A stretch of DNA of 47,442 bases from Caldovatus aquaticus (GTDB lineage: Bacteria > Pseudomonadota > Alphaproteobacteria > Acetobacterales > Acetobacteraceae): the NCBI RefSeq assembly GCF_019458025.1, contig NZ_JAHZUY010000023.1, positions 1 through 47,442 on the forward strand, given 5' to 3'. Position numbers and translations under genes: made by a program. Below are positions 15,544-25,786 of the stretch, one piece after another. Position 1 is the stretch's first letter; each line of letters opens with the position of its first letter. The notes beneath the pieces were generated by a model. That model did no database searches, was not told where the DNA came from, and was given only the letters and a program-made list of their open reading frames with translations.

Positions 15544-16451
15544 GACGCCCACTCCTGCTGCGCCTTCTCGAGCGTCGCGAGGAACAGCGTCGGCTGCGCC
15601 GGCGGCGGGTCGGGGTTCAGGAGGGCGAAGACCTGCCGGGCCAGGTCCCGGCCCGCCGCGCTGTCGCTCGGGAAATGCAGGCCGGCGATCTCGCGGTTGC
15701 GGGCGATGCGCATCGCCAGCGTCGCGAGGAGCGGCCCCATCCGGCGCGAGCGCGCCGTCTCGGCTCCGCGCGGCGGCCGTTCCGCGCCTTCGGGGCGGAC
15801 CGGAGGCGCCTTCATCGCCTCCTCCAGGCAGAGCGCCATCAGCATGGCCTGGGTCGCGTGCCCGCTCGGGTAGGCCGGGTGGCCGGGAACGGGAAGGGGC
15901 GGCAGCAGCGCCGGACAGACCTGGGACGGCCGCGGACGGCGGGAGGCCTGCTTGAAGTGCATCGAGGTCAGGATCCCGAGCAGCCCCGCGATGTGCAGCA
16001 GCCGGAAGCTCGCCGGGTGCGTGGACGGCGAGATCCTGAGGAGCGCCGCGAACGGGGCCATGATGTCGGTGTAGAAGGCGTTCTGGGCGAGGATCTCGCC
16101 GAGCGCGTCGGCGCGCTCGTCCTGGGCCATCGCGACGAGGTCGTCGAGTTCCTTCTTCTCCGCCGCGGACCCGGGCGCCGGCATGGCCGGCTCCAGCCGT
16201 GCGATCCGCCGCTGCCAGCCGGTGCCGGCGAATTCGAGGAGCGCGAGCCAGGCCCACCATTCGGCGCCCCAGTCGCGGCTGCCCCATTGCGCCTCGGGGA
16301 CGAGGATTCCCGCGACCGGGGCGGCGGTCCCGGCCACCGTCTCCGCCACGAAGGGCAGGTCAATGCGGTCGGGCAGCGCCGCGTGGCCCGGCCCGGCGCC
16401 GACATTGCCGATGTTCCCGACGTTGCCCACGTTCCCGACGTTGCCGACCAT
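15540..16451 (-). CDS. PAP2 / vanadium-haloperoxidase-like phosphatase
   Basis: 303 residues. The three-part PAP2 active site is present: K-x6-RP as 'KQASRRPRP' (167-175), 'YPSGH' (194-198) and 'SR/NR-x5-H-x3-D' as 'NREIAGLHFPSD' (252-263). It lacks the membrane helices of lipid phosphatases, so it is closer to soluble vanadium haloperoxidase-like or acid phosphatase members. The N-terminus is a run of (V/I)GN triplets. GGGAGG five bases before the ATG at 16451 supports this start. The end overlaps the G1-peptidase homologue by 4 bases. Function may be phosphomonoester hydrolysis or halide oxidation; the sequence alone does not decide. Confidence 0.8.
   Translation of the reverse strand: MVGNVGNVGNVGNIGNVGAGPGHAALPDRIDLPFVAETVAGTAAPVAGILVPEAQWGSRDWGAEWWAWLALLEFAGTGWQRRIARLEPAMPAPGSAAEKKELDDLVAMAQDERADALGEILAQNAFYTDIMAPFAALLRISPSTHPASFRLLHIAGLLGILTSMHFKQASRRPRPSQVCPALLPPLPVPGHPAYPSGHATQAMLMALCLEEAMKAPPVRPEGAERPPRGAETARSRRMGPLLATLAMRIARNREIAGLHFPSDSAAGRDLARQVFALLNPDPPPAQPTLFLATLEKAQQEWAS
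16404..16448. repeat. Five 9-base tandem repeats encoding (V/I)GN
   Basis: Five consecutive 9-base units read on the minus strand as GTCGGCAAC, GTCGGGAAC, GTGGGCAAC, GTCGGGAAC, ATCGGCAAT-like variants. They encode residues 2-16 of the PAP2-like protein. Copy number could change without breaking the frame. Confidence 0.8.
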
Positions 16452-16486
16452 CGTTTCCTCCCTTTGCCCTCGGCCGCGCTGCGCCT

Positions 16487-18088
16487 TCAGTCCGGAAGGC
16501 CCGCCGCGCGCAGGCGTGCCAGGAAGTGCTCCAGCGCGCGGCCGGCGAGCGGCGTGCGGGCCGCGAAGCGGGCCAGACGGAAGCCGGGATTGAGGGCGAG
16601 GAGCTGGCGCGCGACCGCGCGCGCCTCCTCGGCCTCGCCGCTGGCGACGAGGGAGGCCGTCAGGGTGCGCAGGTTGGCGGCGTGGCGCGCATTCTTCTGC
16701 GCCACCCAGCGCCCCCAGCGCACCGCCTCGGCGTAGTTGCCGGCGATGTAGTGAGCCTGCGACAGGAGGTGCTCGCTGAGATAGACGAAGGGGTCTATCG
16801 GCGAGAGCCGGATCGCGTGCTCGGCCTGCTCGACCGCGCGCGGGCCGTCGCCGAGATAGCCGGTGGTCGCGCTGCGGAAGGCCCAGGCCGTCGGGTTGCT
16901 CGGGCCCGCCTCGGTCGCCCGCTCGAGGATCCGCGCGGCGGCCGCGAACTCCCGGCGCGTGTAGGACAGCATGTGGCCCTGGATCGCGAGCGCCGTGGCG
17001 TTGTTGTGCTCGCGCTCGAGCGCCGCGGCGGCGTCGCGCGCGGCGGCGGCGGAATCGCCGGCCGGATCCGGGGTCCAGCCCTGCGCGATGCGGATCAGGT
17101 GCCACAGCGCCGCGTAGGACCGCGCCGGCGCGAAGCCGGGGTCGAGGGCGATCGCCTGGCGCAGCAGGCTCCCCGCCCGGTCGTAGAGGCCGGAGTCGAG
17201 CCGCGGCATCAGGTCGAGCGCCTGCAGCACCAGGTCGTACGCCGTCAGGCTGCTGGGCGGCTTGCGCATCGCCCGCCGGAGCTCGTGCTCGTGCACCGTC
17301 GGCGCGATCGTCGCGATGACCTGCGCCGCGATGCGGTCCTGCATCTCGAACAGGTCGGCGGTCGCGCCGTCGCGCTTCTCGGCGCGCAGCACCCTGCCGT
17401 CCAGCGCGTCCACCAGCTGCGCGGTGATGCGCAGCCGCTCGCCGGAGCGCTGCACCGTGCCGCGCAGGACGTAGCGGACCCCGAGCTCGTCCGCCACCCG
17501 GCGCGGATCGGGGCCGGTGCCGGCATAGGCGGCGGCGGAGGCCTGCGCGATGACGAACAGGTTCCCGATGCCCGAGAGCACGTGGATGATGCCCTCGATG
17601 ATGCCCTCGGCGAACCAGCTCTGCTGCGGGTCGCCGTGCAGGACCCGGAACGGCAGCACCGCGACCGAGGGCCGGTCGTCGCCGAACGCCGTGCCCGCGG
17701 GCGCGCGCCTGCCGGCCTCGGCATCCGGCCCGCGGGCGTCCCGTCGCGTCACCGCGACGTCCAGCAGGTAGCCCCGCCGCGGGAAGGTGCGCAGCAGCCG
17801 CGTCGCCTCCGGCCCCAGGGCCCGCCTGATCTCGGTGATGCACTGGGTGATGCTGTCGTCGGTGACGAACACGTTCGGCCAGACCGCGGACATCAGCGCC
17901 TCCCGCGAGACCACGCGCCCGGCGTTCTCGGCAAGGAAGCGCAGGACCTCCGCGGATTTCGGCCGCAGCGTGGCCTCTCTTCCCGCCGCATCCATCAGGG
18001 TGCCCCGTTCGGTGTCCAGGGCGAAGGCGGCGAAGCGGTACACGGACGGCGGGGCCCGCGGCTGAGCGGCGCGTTCCGAAGGAATCAT
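16487..18088 (-). CDS. CadC-type winged-helix regulator with TPR region
   Basis: 533 residues. An OmpR-type winged helix occupies about 20-112 ('LRPKSAEVLRFLAENAGRVV', 'EALMSAVWPNVFVTDDSITQ' and 'LRTFPRRGYLL'). A TolB/adenylate-cyclase-associated-type domain ('SVAVLPFRVLHGD', 'YVLRGTVQRSGERLRI') covers about 140-270, then TPR-like helices run to the end. No receiver domain and no clear membrane helix are present. GGAGGTGACGCG precedes the ATG at 18088. It is divergent from the binding-protein gene at 18625 and upstream of the PAP2/G1 pair on the same strand (36 bases), which it may regulate. Its ligand is unknown. Confidence 0.85.
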   Translation of the reverse strand: MIPSERAAQPRAPPSVYRFAAFALDTERGTLMDAAGREATLRPKSAEVLRFLAENAGRVVSREALMSAVWPNVFVTDDSITQCITEIRRALGPEATRLLRTFPRRGYLLDVAVTRRDARGPDAEAGRRAPAGTAFGDDRPSVAVLPFRVLHGDPQQSWFAEGIIEGIIHVLSGIGNLFVIAQASAAAYAGTGPDPRRVADELGVRYVLRGTVQRSGERLRITAQLVDALDGRVLRAEKRDGATADLFEMQDRIAAQVIATIAPTVHEHELRRAMRKPPSSLTAYDLVLQALDLMPRLDSGLYDRAGSLLRQAIALDPGFAPARSYAALWHLIRIAQGWTPDPAGDSAAAARDAAAALEREHNNATALAIQGHMLSYTRREFAAAARILERATEAGPSNPTAWAFRSATTGYLGDGPRAVEQAEHAIRLSPIDPFVYLSEHLLSQAHYIAGNYAEAVRWGRWVAQKNARHAANLRTLTASLVASGEAEEARAVARQLLALNPGFRLARFAARTPLAGRALEHFLARLRAAGLPD

Positions 18089-18624
18089 CGCGTCACCTCC
18101 GGCGGTGCGCTCGAAGCGGAACCCTAATCCAGGACCGGGGTCCCGTCATGCCGCAGCTGCGGGCGCGTCCGTCGCCACGGGCGATGCGCGGTCCGGCGAC
18201 GGATGCCGAGATCGCCGCTCCGGTTGCGTCCGCCCCGCGCGCCGGAGGGGCGCGCTGCGCGGCGCTTCGGGCGCCGGCCGGAGGAACGGCGGTCCCGCGG
18301 CCCGGAATGCGGGCGGGCGGATGCCTCCCGTCGCGCGGCGGAGGCCGGCCCGGCGCGCCCTGCGCCTCACCGTCTCTTGATCGCGCGGGGAGTTCGCAAC
18401 GCCCGTGGTCGGCGCGCCGCGGGCGGGGACGGGATCGCGCGCCGGCGGGCGGGGCCGTGACACGGGCGGCCGGAGCTGCGGAACAGGTGGCGCGTCCGGC
18501 TGGCGTCGGCCGCGGCGCGCCCGCTAGAGTGGCACCATGTCCGGCCGGACCGCGCGCCGCGGCCGGCGGCGGCGGACCGGGCAAGGGTGGCCGCGCCGTT
18601 GCGGCTCCGGCTTCGGAGGTTCGC
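18089..18624. other. 536-base divergent intergenic region
   Basis: It separates the CadC-type regulator (minus) from a binding-protein gene (plus). The open frames crossing it are low-complexity and Arg-rich. A candidate minus-strand promoter with an internal dyad lies at 18121-18149. On the plus strand, TAGAGT (18525-18530) resembles a -10 hexamer, but no convincing -35 is found. Nothing else is recognised. Confidence 0.4.
18121..18149 (-). promoter_or_regulatory. Candidate promoter with operator dyad for the CadC-type regulator
   Basis: On the minus strand, ATGACG (18149-18144), a 17-base spacer and TAGGGT (18126-18121) form a weak sigma-70 pair (4/6, 3/6). The dyad GGACC-GG-GGTCC (18132-18143) sits inside the spacer, a classic repressor position. 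The -10 element ends 33 bases before the start codon at 18088. Confidence 0.35.
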
Positions 18625-20250
18625 ATGAGCGACGACCGGTGCGTCCGCCGTGCGGCGTCCGCCCTTGCGATCGCCCTTCCGGTCGCGTGCGCGCTGCTCC
18701 CCGCGGCGGTCCGCGCGCAGCAGGCCGCGGCGGCGCGCGACGTCGCGATCGGCCTCGCCGCGCCGCCCACCTCCTTCGATCCGCACTACCACGCGCACGT
18801 GCCGAGCCTCGGGCTGCAGCTGCACGTCTTCGAGCCGCTGGTGTTCCGCGACGCCGCGCTGCGCCTGGTTCCGGCGCTGGCGCGCGAGTGGCTGCCGCTG
18901 GCCGACGGCAGCGGCTGGGAGTTCCGCCTCGACCCCGCGGCGCGGTTCTCCGACGGCGCGCCGGTGACCGCGGCCGACGTCGCCGCGACCTTCGCGCGCC
19001 TGCCGAACGTGCCGAACAGTCCGGGCCGCGTCACCCACTACGCCGCCGGGATCATCGCGGTGGAGGCCGGAGCGGCGCCGCAGGTGGTGCGGCTGCGCAC
19101 CGCCGGTCCCGCGCCGCTGGTGCCGGAGAACCTGACCGCCCTGATGATCGTGCCGGAGCGGATCGCGCGCGGCGCCGCGACCGCCGATTTCGCCGCCGGC
19201 CGCGCGGCCATCGGCTCGGGCCCGTTCCGCCTGCGCGAATACGTCGCGGGGGAGCGCGTCGTGGTCGAGCGGAACGAGGCCTGGTGGCGCGGCGGCCAGG
19301 CGGTGCCGTGGGCGCGCGTCGCCTTCCGCGTGATCGCCGGCGACAGCGCCCGCGTCGCCGCGCTGCGCGCCGGGGACGTGCAGCTCATCGAGGCGGTCCC
19401 GGCGCGGGACGCGGCGTCGCTCGCGCGCGATCCGGCGCTGGCGCTTGCCCGCGCGCCGAGCCTCAGGCTGATCTACCTGTCCCTCGACGTCGCGCGCGCG
19501 CCTTCGCCCGGCGTGTCGGACGCCGAGGGCCGTCCGCTCGCGCGCAATCCGCTGGCCGACCGCCGCGTGCGGCGCGCGCTGTCGCTCGCGCTCGACCGCG
19601 AGGCGATCGTCGGCAGGCTGATGGAGGGCCAGGCCGTCGCGGCCGGCCAGCTCCAGCCGGACGGGCTCGGCGTGGCGGATCCGGCCCTCCGCCCCGATCC
19701 GTACGACCCGGACGCGGCCCGCCGGCTGCTCGCCGAGGCGGGCTGGAGCGGCGGGTTCCGGCTGACGCTCGCGGGCCCGAACGACCGCTACGTGAACGAC
19801 GAGAAGATCCTGCAGGCCGTCGCGCAGTACTGGGAGCGCATCGGCGTCCGCACCCGCGTCGAGGCGCTGCCCTCCGCGGTCTTCTTCGGCCGCTCGGCCG
19901 CGGGCGCCTTCAGCGCGCAGCTCGGCGGCTGGCTCACCACCTCGGCGGAGCCGGCGAACATGGTCGCCGCCCTGCTGCTGACGCCCGGCCGCGCGCCCGG
20001 CTGGGGCGTGGCGAACCGCGCGGGCTATTCGAGCGCGGAGGTCGAGGCGCTCTACACGCGCGCGATCGCCGAGCCGCATCGCGACCTGCGCCTGCGGCAC
20101 TGGCGCGAGGCGGTGAGCGCCGCGATGGCGGACGCGCCCATCCTGCCGCTGCATCACCAGGTCAACATCTGGGCCACGCGCCGCGGCCTGACCTACACGC
20201 CGCGGCCGGATGAGTTCACGCTCGCCGCGGGATTGCGACCGGACCCCTGA
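18625..20250 (+). CDS. Peptide/nickel-type ABC transporter substrate-binding protein (family 5)
   Basis: 541 residues with a Sec signal peptide (ends near 'AAVRAQQ'). SBP family 5 features include 'PPTSFDPHYHAH', 'LVPALAREWLPLADGSGWEF' and 'RVRRALSLALDREAIVGRLM' (the conserved RRALxxAxDR block). It would capture oligopeptides or related solutes in the periplasm. CGGAGG lies six bases before the ATG at 18625, which fixes the start. It has no permease genes on its own strand nearby and may work with the transporter at 22722-26739 as a second receptor. Confidence 0.88.
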   Translation: MSDDRCVRRAASALAIALPVACALLPAAVRAQQAAAARDVAIGLAAPPTSFDPHYHAHVPSLGLQLHVFEPLVFRDAALRLVPALAREWLPLADGSGWEFRLDPAARFSDGAPVTAADVAATFARLPNVPNSPGRVTHYAAGIIAVEAGAAPQVVRLRTAGPAPLVPENLTALMIVPERIARGAATADFAAGRAAIGSGPFRLREYVAGERVVVERNEAWWRGGQAVPWARVAFRVIAGDSARVAALRAGDVQLIEAVPARDAASLARDPALALARAPSLRLIYLSLDVARAPSPGVSDAEGRPLARNPLADRRVRRALSLALDREAIVGRLMEGQAVAAGQLQPDGLGVADPALRPDPYDPDAARRLLAEAGWSGGFRLTLAGPNDRYVNDEKILQAVAQYWERIGVRTRVEALPSAVFFGRSAAGAFSAQLGGWLTTSAEPANMVAALLLTPGRAPGWGVANRAGYSSAEVEALYTRAIAEPHRDLRLRHWREAVSAAMADAPILPLHHQVNIWATRRGLTYTPRPDEFTLAAGLRPDP

Positions 20251-20336
20251 TCCGGCCTGCACGGCCTTGCGCGGCGCCGGGCGACGGGCCCGGCCGGCGG
20301 CCCGCGGCGCGGCGAACCGCTCGTCACGCCGTCCGT

Positions 20337-20354
20337 GCGGGCCTGCGGGCCCGC
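20337..20354. terminator. Hairpin between convergent binding-protein and dodecin genes
   Basis: GCGGGCC (20337-20343), loop TGCG and GGCCCGC (20348-20354) form a perfect 7 bp stem two bases beyond the dodecin stop codon, between converging genes. It has no T tract, so it is only a candidate bidirectional terminator. Confidence 0.45.
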
Positions 20355-20356
20355 CG

Positions 20357-20569
20357 TCAGTCCTCGACGCGGAACCCGACCCGGAGCGCGACCTGGTACT
20401 GGGCGACCTTGCCGTCCTGCACGCGCCCGCGGACCTCGACCACCTCGAACCATTCGACGTGGCGCAGGGTCTTGGCGGCGCGCGCGATCGCGGTCTCGAT
20501 CGCGTCGCTGACCGACCTGCTCGAGCTGCCGACCAGGTCGGTCCGGCGGTAGACGTGCCCCTCCTGCAT
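20357..20569 (-). CDS. Dodecin (flavin-binding storage/buffer protein)
   Basis: 70 residues, the standard dodecin size. Typical features are 'VYRRTDLVGSSSRSVSDAIE', 'AKTLRHVEWFEVVEVRG' (with the flavin-stacking Trp in 'EWFEV') and 'YQVALRVGFRVED'. Dodecins form dodecamers that sequester FMN or riboflavin and may buffer free flavin. GGGAGA precedes the ATG. It stands alone between a convergent gene and a 302-base gap. Confidence 0.93.
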   Translation of the reverse strand: MQEGHVYRRTDLVGSSSRSVSDAIETAIARAAKTLRHVEWFEVVEVRGRVQDGKVAQYQVALRVGFRVED

Positions 20570-20871
20570 CGGTGGTCTCCCTCGCGATCGGCCTCGGCGC
20601 CCGCGGCGGCGCCCGCCGCCCGCCGGCCTGCGGGCCCCGGAGGACGCTCCGCGCGGCGCGACTGGCCGGTCGGCGCATCGTGCGCGCCGCCGGCGCGCGG
20701 AGCCACAGCGGAATCCGGGCCGTGGCGCCCGGTGCCGATAACCGCCTCGCGAGCGGCGTGGCCGCCCGCCGCCGCATCCCCGGAGGAGGGCCCGGGCGGA
20801 GGGCGCACGGCCGCCGGCGACGCGGACGGCGCCGCCGGCGCGCCGGGGAGGACGAGCGAGGCGGGTCGCGC
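20570..20871. other. 302-base gap between the dipeptide binding protein and dodecin
   Basis: No coding potential of normal composition and no RNA gene are recognised. Both neighbours are on the minus strand, so it must hold the dodecin promoter and probably the end of the binding-protein transcript. Neither could be located with confidence. Confidence 0.4.
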
Positions 20872-22575
20872 CTACTTGTCGAGCCAGAACGTGTCCATCC
20901 GCACGCAGTCGTAGATCCCGAAATAGTCGTAGGGGACGTGGCCCTTCACGTAGTTGTACCAGCCGTCGTTGATCTTCTCCCAGGCCACCGGCAGCAGGGG
21001 CGGGTTCTCCTCCATGATCGCCTCCGCCTGGCGGATCAGCGCGAGACGCCGCTCCCGGTCCACCTCGCGGTCGATCTGCGGCAGCAGCGCCTCGAAGCGC
21101 GGGTCCTTCCAGTTCGAGTAGTTCTGCGGCCCGCCGTCCTTGTACCAGGCGTTGAAGTAGTCGGAGGGGTCGATCAGCGTCGAGACGATGGCGCCGATGG
21201 CGAGGTCGTAGTTGCCGTTGCGCACGTCGTCGAACCATACGGACTCCACCACGGTGCGCAGCCGGCACTCCACGTTGAGCGTCTGCTGCAGCATCGCCTG
21301 GATCGCCTGCGCCCACAGCTTGAAGGTGGCGACGTCGCGGATCAGGAAGTCGAGGCCGCGGATGCCCCGCCCCTGGCCGGCCGCGGCGAGCAGCGCGCGC
21401 GCCTCGCGGACCGCGGCGCCGGCGTCCGCCTGGTAGCCGAGGCGGCGCGCCATCTCCTCGCGCGGCGTCGCGAACTCCGAGAACGGGTAGATGAAGCCGC
21501 CGACCATCATCGGCGCCACGTCCTTGACCACGTCCACCAGCACGGCGCGGTCGAGCACGAGGTGCAGGGCGCGGCGCACGCGCGGGTCGTCGAAGGGGCG
21601 CCTGCGGGCGTTGACCCAGGCCGCCTGGATGACGCTCTGGTAGAAGTCCGTGCCGGACATGCCGGGCGTCTGCTTCACCCGCCGCAGCGAGACCGGATCG
21701 AGCAGCCGCGCGTAGTCGGTGCGCCCGGCGAGGAGCGCGGAGCCGAGCTCGGGCGAGAACGGCAGCGCGTGGTAGAACTCGATGCCGTCGAGGTAGGGCA
21801 GGCCGCGGTTCCAGTAGTTCGGGTTCCGCTCCATCGCCCAGACCTCGTTCTCCACCCGGCGGACGGGCCGGAACGGGCCGGTGCCGGGATAGGTGACGAC
21901 GCGGCGAAGGTTGTAGTTGTTGTCCTCCAGGGTCTTCTTGCGGAGGATCACGTTCCAGCCGCTGGCGAAGGCGCCCATCATGAAGCTCGCGGGGCGCGGC
22001 TCGGACAGCTTGAACTCGACGGTGTACCTGTCGCGGGCGTTGATCTCGCTCACCGCGGTGAAGAGCGAGCTGCGCGGGATGCTGATCTCGCGCGGCGGGC
22101 GGACGATGCGGTCGTAGGTCGCCTTCACGTCCTCGGCGGTGAGCTCCGCGCCGTCGTGGAACAGCACGCCGCGCCGCAGGTGGAAGGTGTAGGTCCTGCC
22201 GTCGCGGGCGATCTCCCAGCTGTGCGCGAGGTCGGGGATGATCGTCCTGCCGGAATCGCGCGGGTCGCGGCGGACGAGGTTGTCGAACATGCAGCCCTGG
22301 GAGCCGAGGTTGTTGATCGTGCCGGACTGGTGCACGTCGAAGTGCGGCGGCCGGCTGGTGATGCCGTAGCGCAGCACGCCGCCCCGCTTGGGGTTCGGCT
22401 CCGGCGCGGCGAGCTGGAAGTTGCGTCCGTCGAACTCCAGGGGGACCTCGGCCGCGAGGCCCGTATCGGGCGCCAGGGCGTGCGCGCCCAGCGCGGTGGC
22501 GGCGGCGCCCTTCAGTCCGGTCTCCAGGACGCGCCGGCGGCTCCACGCCGCACCCTGCGAGCGAGGATGGTCCAT
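20872..22575 (-). CDS. Peptide-type ABC transporter substrate-binding protein (Tat-like signal)
   Basis: 567 residues, SBP family 5. The N-terminus has a twin-arginine-like motif ('[19 protein letters not shown]') before the mature domain. '[20 protein letters not shown]' and '[20 protein letters not shown]' are the family blocks. GGGAGG is seven bases upstream of the ATG at 22575. It faces away from the ATPase genes at 22722 across a shared 146-base promoter region and belongs with them and the permeases as the main receptor of a dipeptide/oligopeptide-type importer. Confidence 0.9.
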   Translation of the reverse strand: MDHPRSQGAAWSRRRVLETGLKGAAATALGAHALAPDTGLAAEVPLEFDGRNFQLAAPEPNPKRGGVLRYGITSRPPHFDVHQSGTINNLGSQGCMFDNLVRRDPRDSGRTIIPDLAHSWEIARDGRTYTFHLRRGVLFHDGAELTAEDVKATYDRIVRPPREISIPRSSLFTAVSEINARDRYTVEFKLSEPRPASFMMGAFASGWNVILRKKTLEDNNYNLRRVVTYPGTGPFRPVRRVENEVWAMERNPNYWNRGLPYLDGIEFYHALPFSPELGSALLAGRTDYARLLDPVSLRRVKQTPGMSGTDFYQSVIQAAWVNARRRPFDDPRVRRALHLVLDRAVLVDVVKDVAPMMVGGFIYPFSEFATPREEMARRLGYQADAGAAVREARALLAAAGQGRGIRGLDFLIRDVATFKLWAQAIQAMLQQTLNVECRLRTVVESVWFDDVRNGNYDLAIGAIVSTLIDPSDYFNAWYKDGGPQNYSNWKDPRFEALLPQIDREVDRERRLALIRQAEAIMEENPPLLPVAWEKINDGWYNYVKGHVPYDYFGIYDCVRMDTFWLDK

Positions 22576-22721
22576 GTGCGTGCCTCCCTTGTCGCCGGCC
22601 TTTCTCTTCCGGCCGCCTTCTTCTTGCGCGCGGGAGGTGCCACCGATGGACGTTGAGATCGGCGTTCCACCGATGTTACCGTCCCGGGAAAAGGCTACAC
22701 GCCGGCCGCGGGAGGAGTCAC

Positions 22722-23791
<1,070 letters not shown>

Positions 23792-23795
<4 letters not shown>

Positions 23796-24853
23796 GCGCG
23801 CTGCGCGACGTCGCGGCGCCGGAGGCGCGCCCCGGCCCCGCGGCGGCCGCCGAGGCCCTGGTCGAGGTGCGCGACCTCAAGAAGCACTTCCCGGTCCGGC
23901 GCGGGCTGTTCGGCGGCGTCGCGGGCCACGTCCACGCGGTGGACGGCGTGTCCTTCCGCATCGCGCCCGGCCAGACGCTCGGCCTGGTCGGCGAGAGCGG
24001 CTGCGGGAAGTCCACGGCCGGGCGCACGCTGCTGCGGCTGCTCGAGCCGACCGCGGGCGAGATCCGGTTCCGCGGCGAGGACATCACGCGCCTCGACGCC
24101 GCGGCGATGCTGCCCTACCGGCGGCGGATGCAGATGGTCCACCAGGACCCCTACGCCTCGCTCAACCCGCGCATGCCGGCCGGCGAGATCGTCGCCGAGC
24201 CGCTGGTGATCCACGGCGTCGGCGGCGGGCGGGCGGAACGGCGGGAGCGCGTGGCGCAGCTGTTCGAGCGCGTCGGGCTGCGGCCGGAGCAGATGGACGC
24301 CTATCCCCACGAGTTCTCCGGCGGGCAGCGGCAGCGCATCGGCATCGCGCGCGCGCTCGCGCTGGGGCCGGAGCTGATCGTCTGCGATGAGCCGGTTTCC
24401 GCGCTCGACGTCTCGATCCAGGCGCAGATCCTCAACCTGCTGATGGACCTGCAGGACGAGTACGGCCTGTCCTACCTGTTCATCGCGCACGACCTAGCGG
24501 TAGTGGAGCACATCAGCCAGCGCGTCGCGGTGATGTACCTCGGCCGCATCGTCGAGCTGACCGACCGCGCGAGCCTGTTCGAGACGCCGCTGCATCCCTA
24601 CACGGAGGCGCTGCTCTCCGCCGTGCCGATCCCGAAGGCGACGGCGCGGAGGCGCCGGCGCGTGATCCTCGCAGGCGACGTGCCGAGCCCGATCAGCCGG
24701 CCGGCCGGGTGCCACTTCCACACGCGCTGCCTCTACGCCCACGCCCGCTGCCGGAGCGAGGCGCCGGCGCTGCGGGAGGTGCTGCCCGGGCACCTCGCGG
24801 CGTGCCACCTGCACGACGCGGGGGTGACGCTCCCGCTGGCGAGGCCGGCCTGA
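23792..24853 (+). CDS. ABC transporter ATP-binding protein, DppF/OppF type
   Basis: 353 residues. Walker A 'GESGCGKST' (about 68-76), signature '[17 protein letters not shown]', Walker B '[14 protein letters not shown]' and '[10 protein letters not shown]' are complete. The C-terminal extension '[18 protein letters not shown]' carries the cluster-type cysteines. The start overlaps the DppD-type stop (ATGA), as usual for DF pairs. Converges with the permease genes 15 bases beyond its stop. Confidence 0.93.
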
Positions 24854-24868
24854 CGGCGGGGCGGCGCC

Positions 24869-25786
24869 TCAGACCGACCCGCGCAGCTTCGGATCCAGCA
24901 TGTCGCGGATCCCGTCGCCCAGCAGGTTGAACGCCAGCACCGTGAGGGTGATCGCGAGCCCCGGGAACAGCACCAGCCACCAGGGCGGCACCAGGCCGGC
25001 GTTCAGGCTGTCGGCCAGCATGTTGCCCCAGGTCGGCGTGGGCGGCGGGATGCCGACGCCGAGGAAGCCGAGCGAGGCCTCGATGACGATCGCGACGCCG
25101 AGATGCGCGGTCGCCAGGATCAGGTAGGGCGCCACGCACTGCGGCAGGATGTGGCGGAACATCAGCCGCCACTTCGACGCGCCCAGCCCCCGCGCCGCCT
25201 CGACGAACGGCATCTCCTTCACCGAGAGCACGACCGAGCGGATCACCCGTCCGCCGAAGGGGATGCGGGTGATGGCGATCGCGACGATCACCGTGCCGGT
25301 GCCGGCGCCGAGCGCCATGGCGATCGCCATCGCCAGGATCAGGTCGGGGAAGGACTGCATGAACTCGATGACGCGCTGGCTCACCAGGTCGAAACGGCCG
25401 CCGAAGAAGCCGCTGGCAAGCCCCCAGAGCGCGCCGAGCGTCGTCCCGAGCAGCACCGCCCCGAAGGCGACGGTCAGCGACACGCGGCTGCCGTGGATCA
25501 CGCGCGACAGCACGTCGCGCCCGACCTGGTCGGTGCCGAACCAAGCGGCCTCGCTCGGCGGCCTTCCCATCTGGCGGAAGTTCGCCGCCAGCGGGTCGCT
25601 CGGCGCGATCAGCGGCGCGGCGAGCGCGACCAGCACGATCGCCGCGGCCACGACCCCCCAGAAGGCCGAGAGCGGCGACCGCCGCGCGAACGCCGCCAGC
25701 GCCGCGCCGATGCCGCGCCGCCGGCGCTGTCCGGCGGACGCGACGGCGGCGGAGGCGGCCTCCGGAGCGGGGGCGGCGGCGCTCAT
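24869..25786 (-). CDS. ABC transporter permease, DppC type
   Basis: 305 residues with an N-terminal cytoplasmic tail, a periplasmic loop and five to six membrane segments. 'FGTDQVGRDVLSRVIHGSR' is the DppC/OppC signature and 'EAARGLGASKWRLMFRHILP' is the EAA loop that docks on the ATPase. The start overlaps the stop of the DppB-type gene by 4 bases, giving a BC pair. Confidence 0.93.
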   Translation of the reverse strand: MSAAAPAPEAASAAVASAGQRRRRGIGAALAAFARRSPLSAFWGVVAAAIVLVALAAPLIAPSDPLAANFRQMGRPPSEAAWFGTDQVGRDVLSRVIHGSRVSLTVAFGAVLLGTTLGALWGLASGFFGGRFDLVSQRVIEFMQSFPDLILAMAIAMALGAGTGTVIVAIAITRIPFGGRVIRSVVLSVKEMPFVEAARGLGASKWRLMFRHILPQCVAPYLILATAHLGVAIVIEASLGFLGVGIPPPTPTWGNMLADSLNAGLVPPWWLVLFPGLAITLTVLAFNLLGDGIRDMLDPKLRGSV

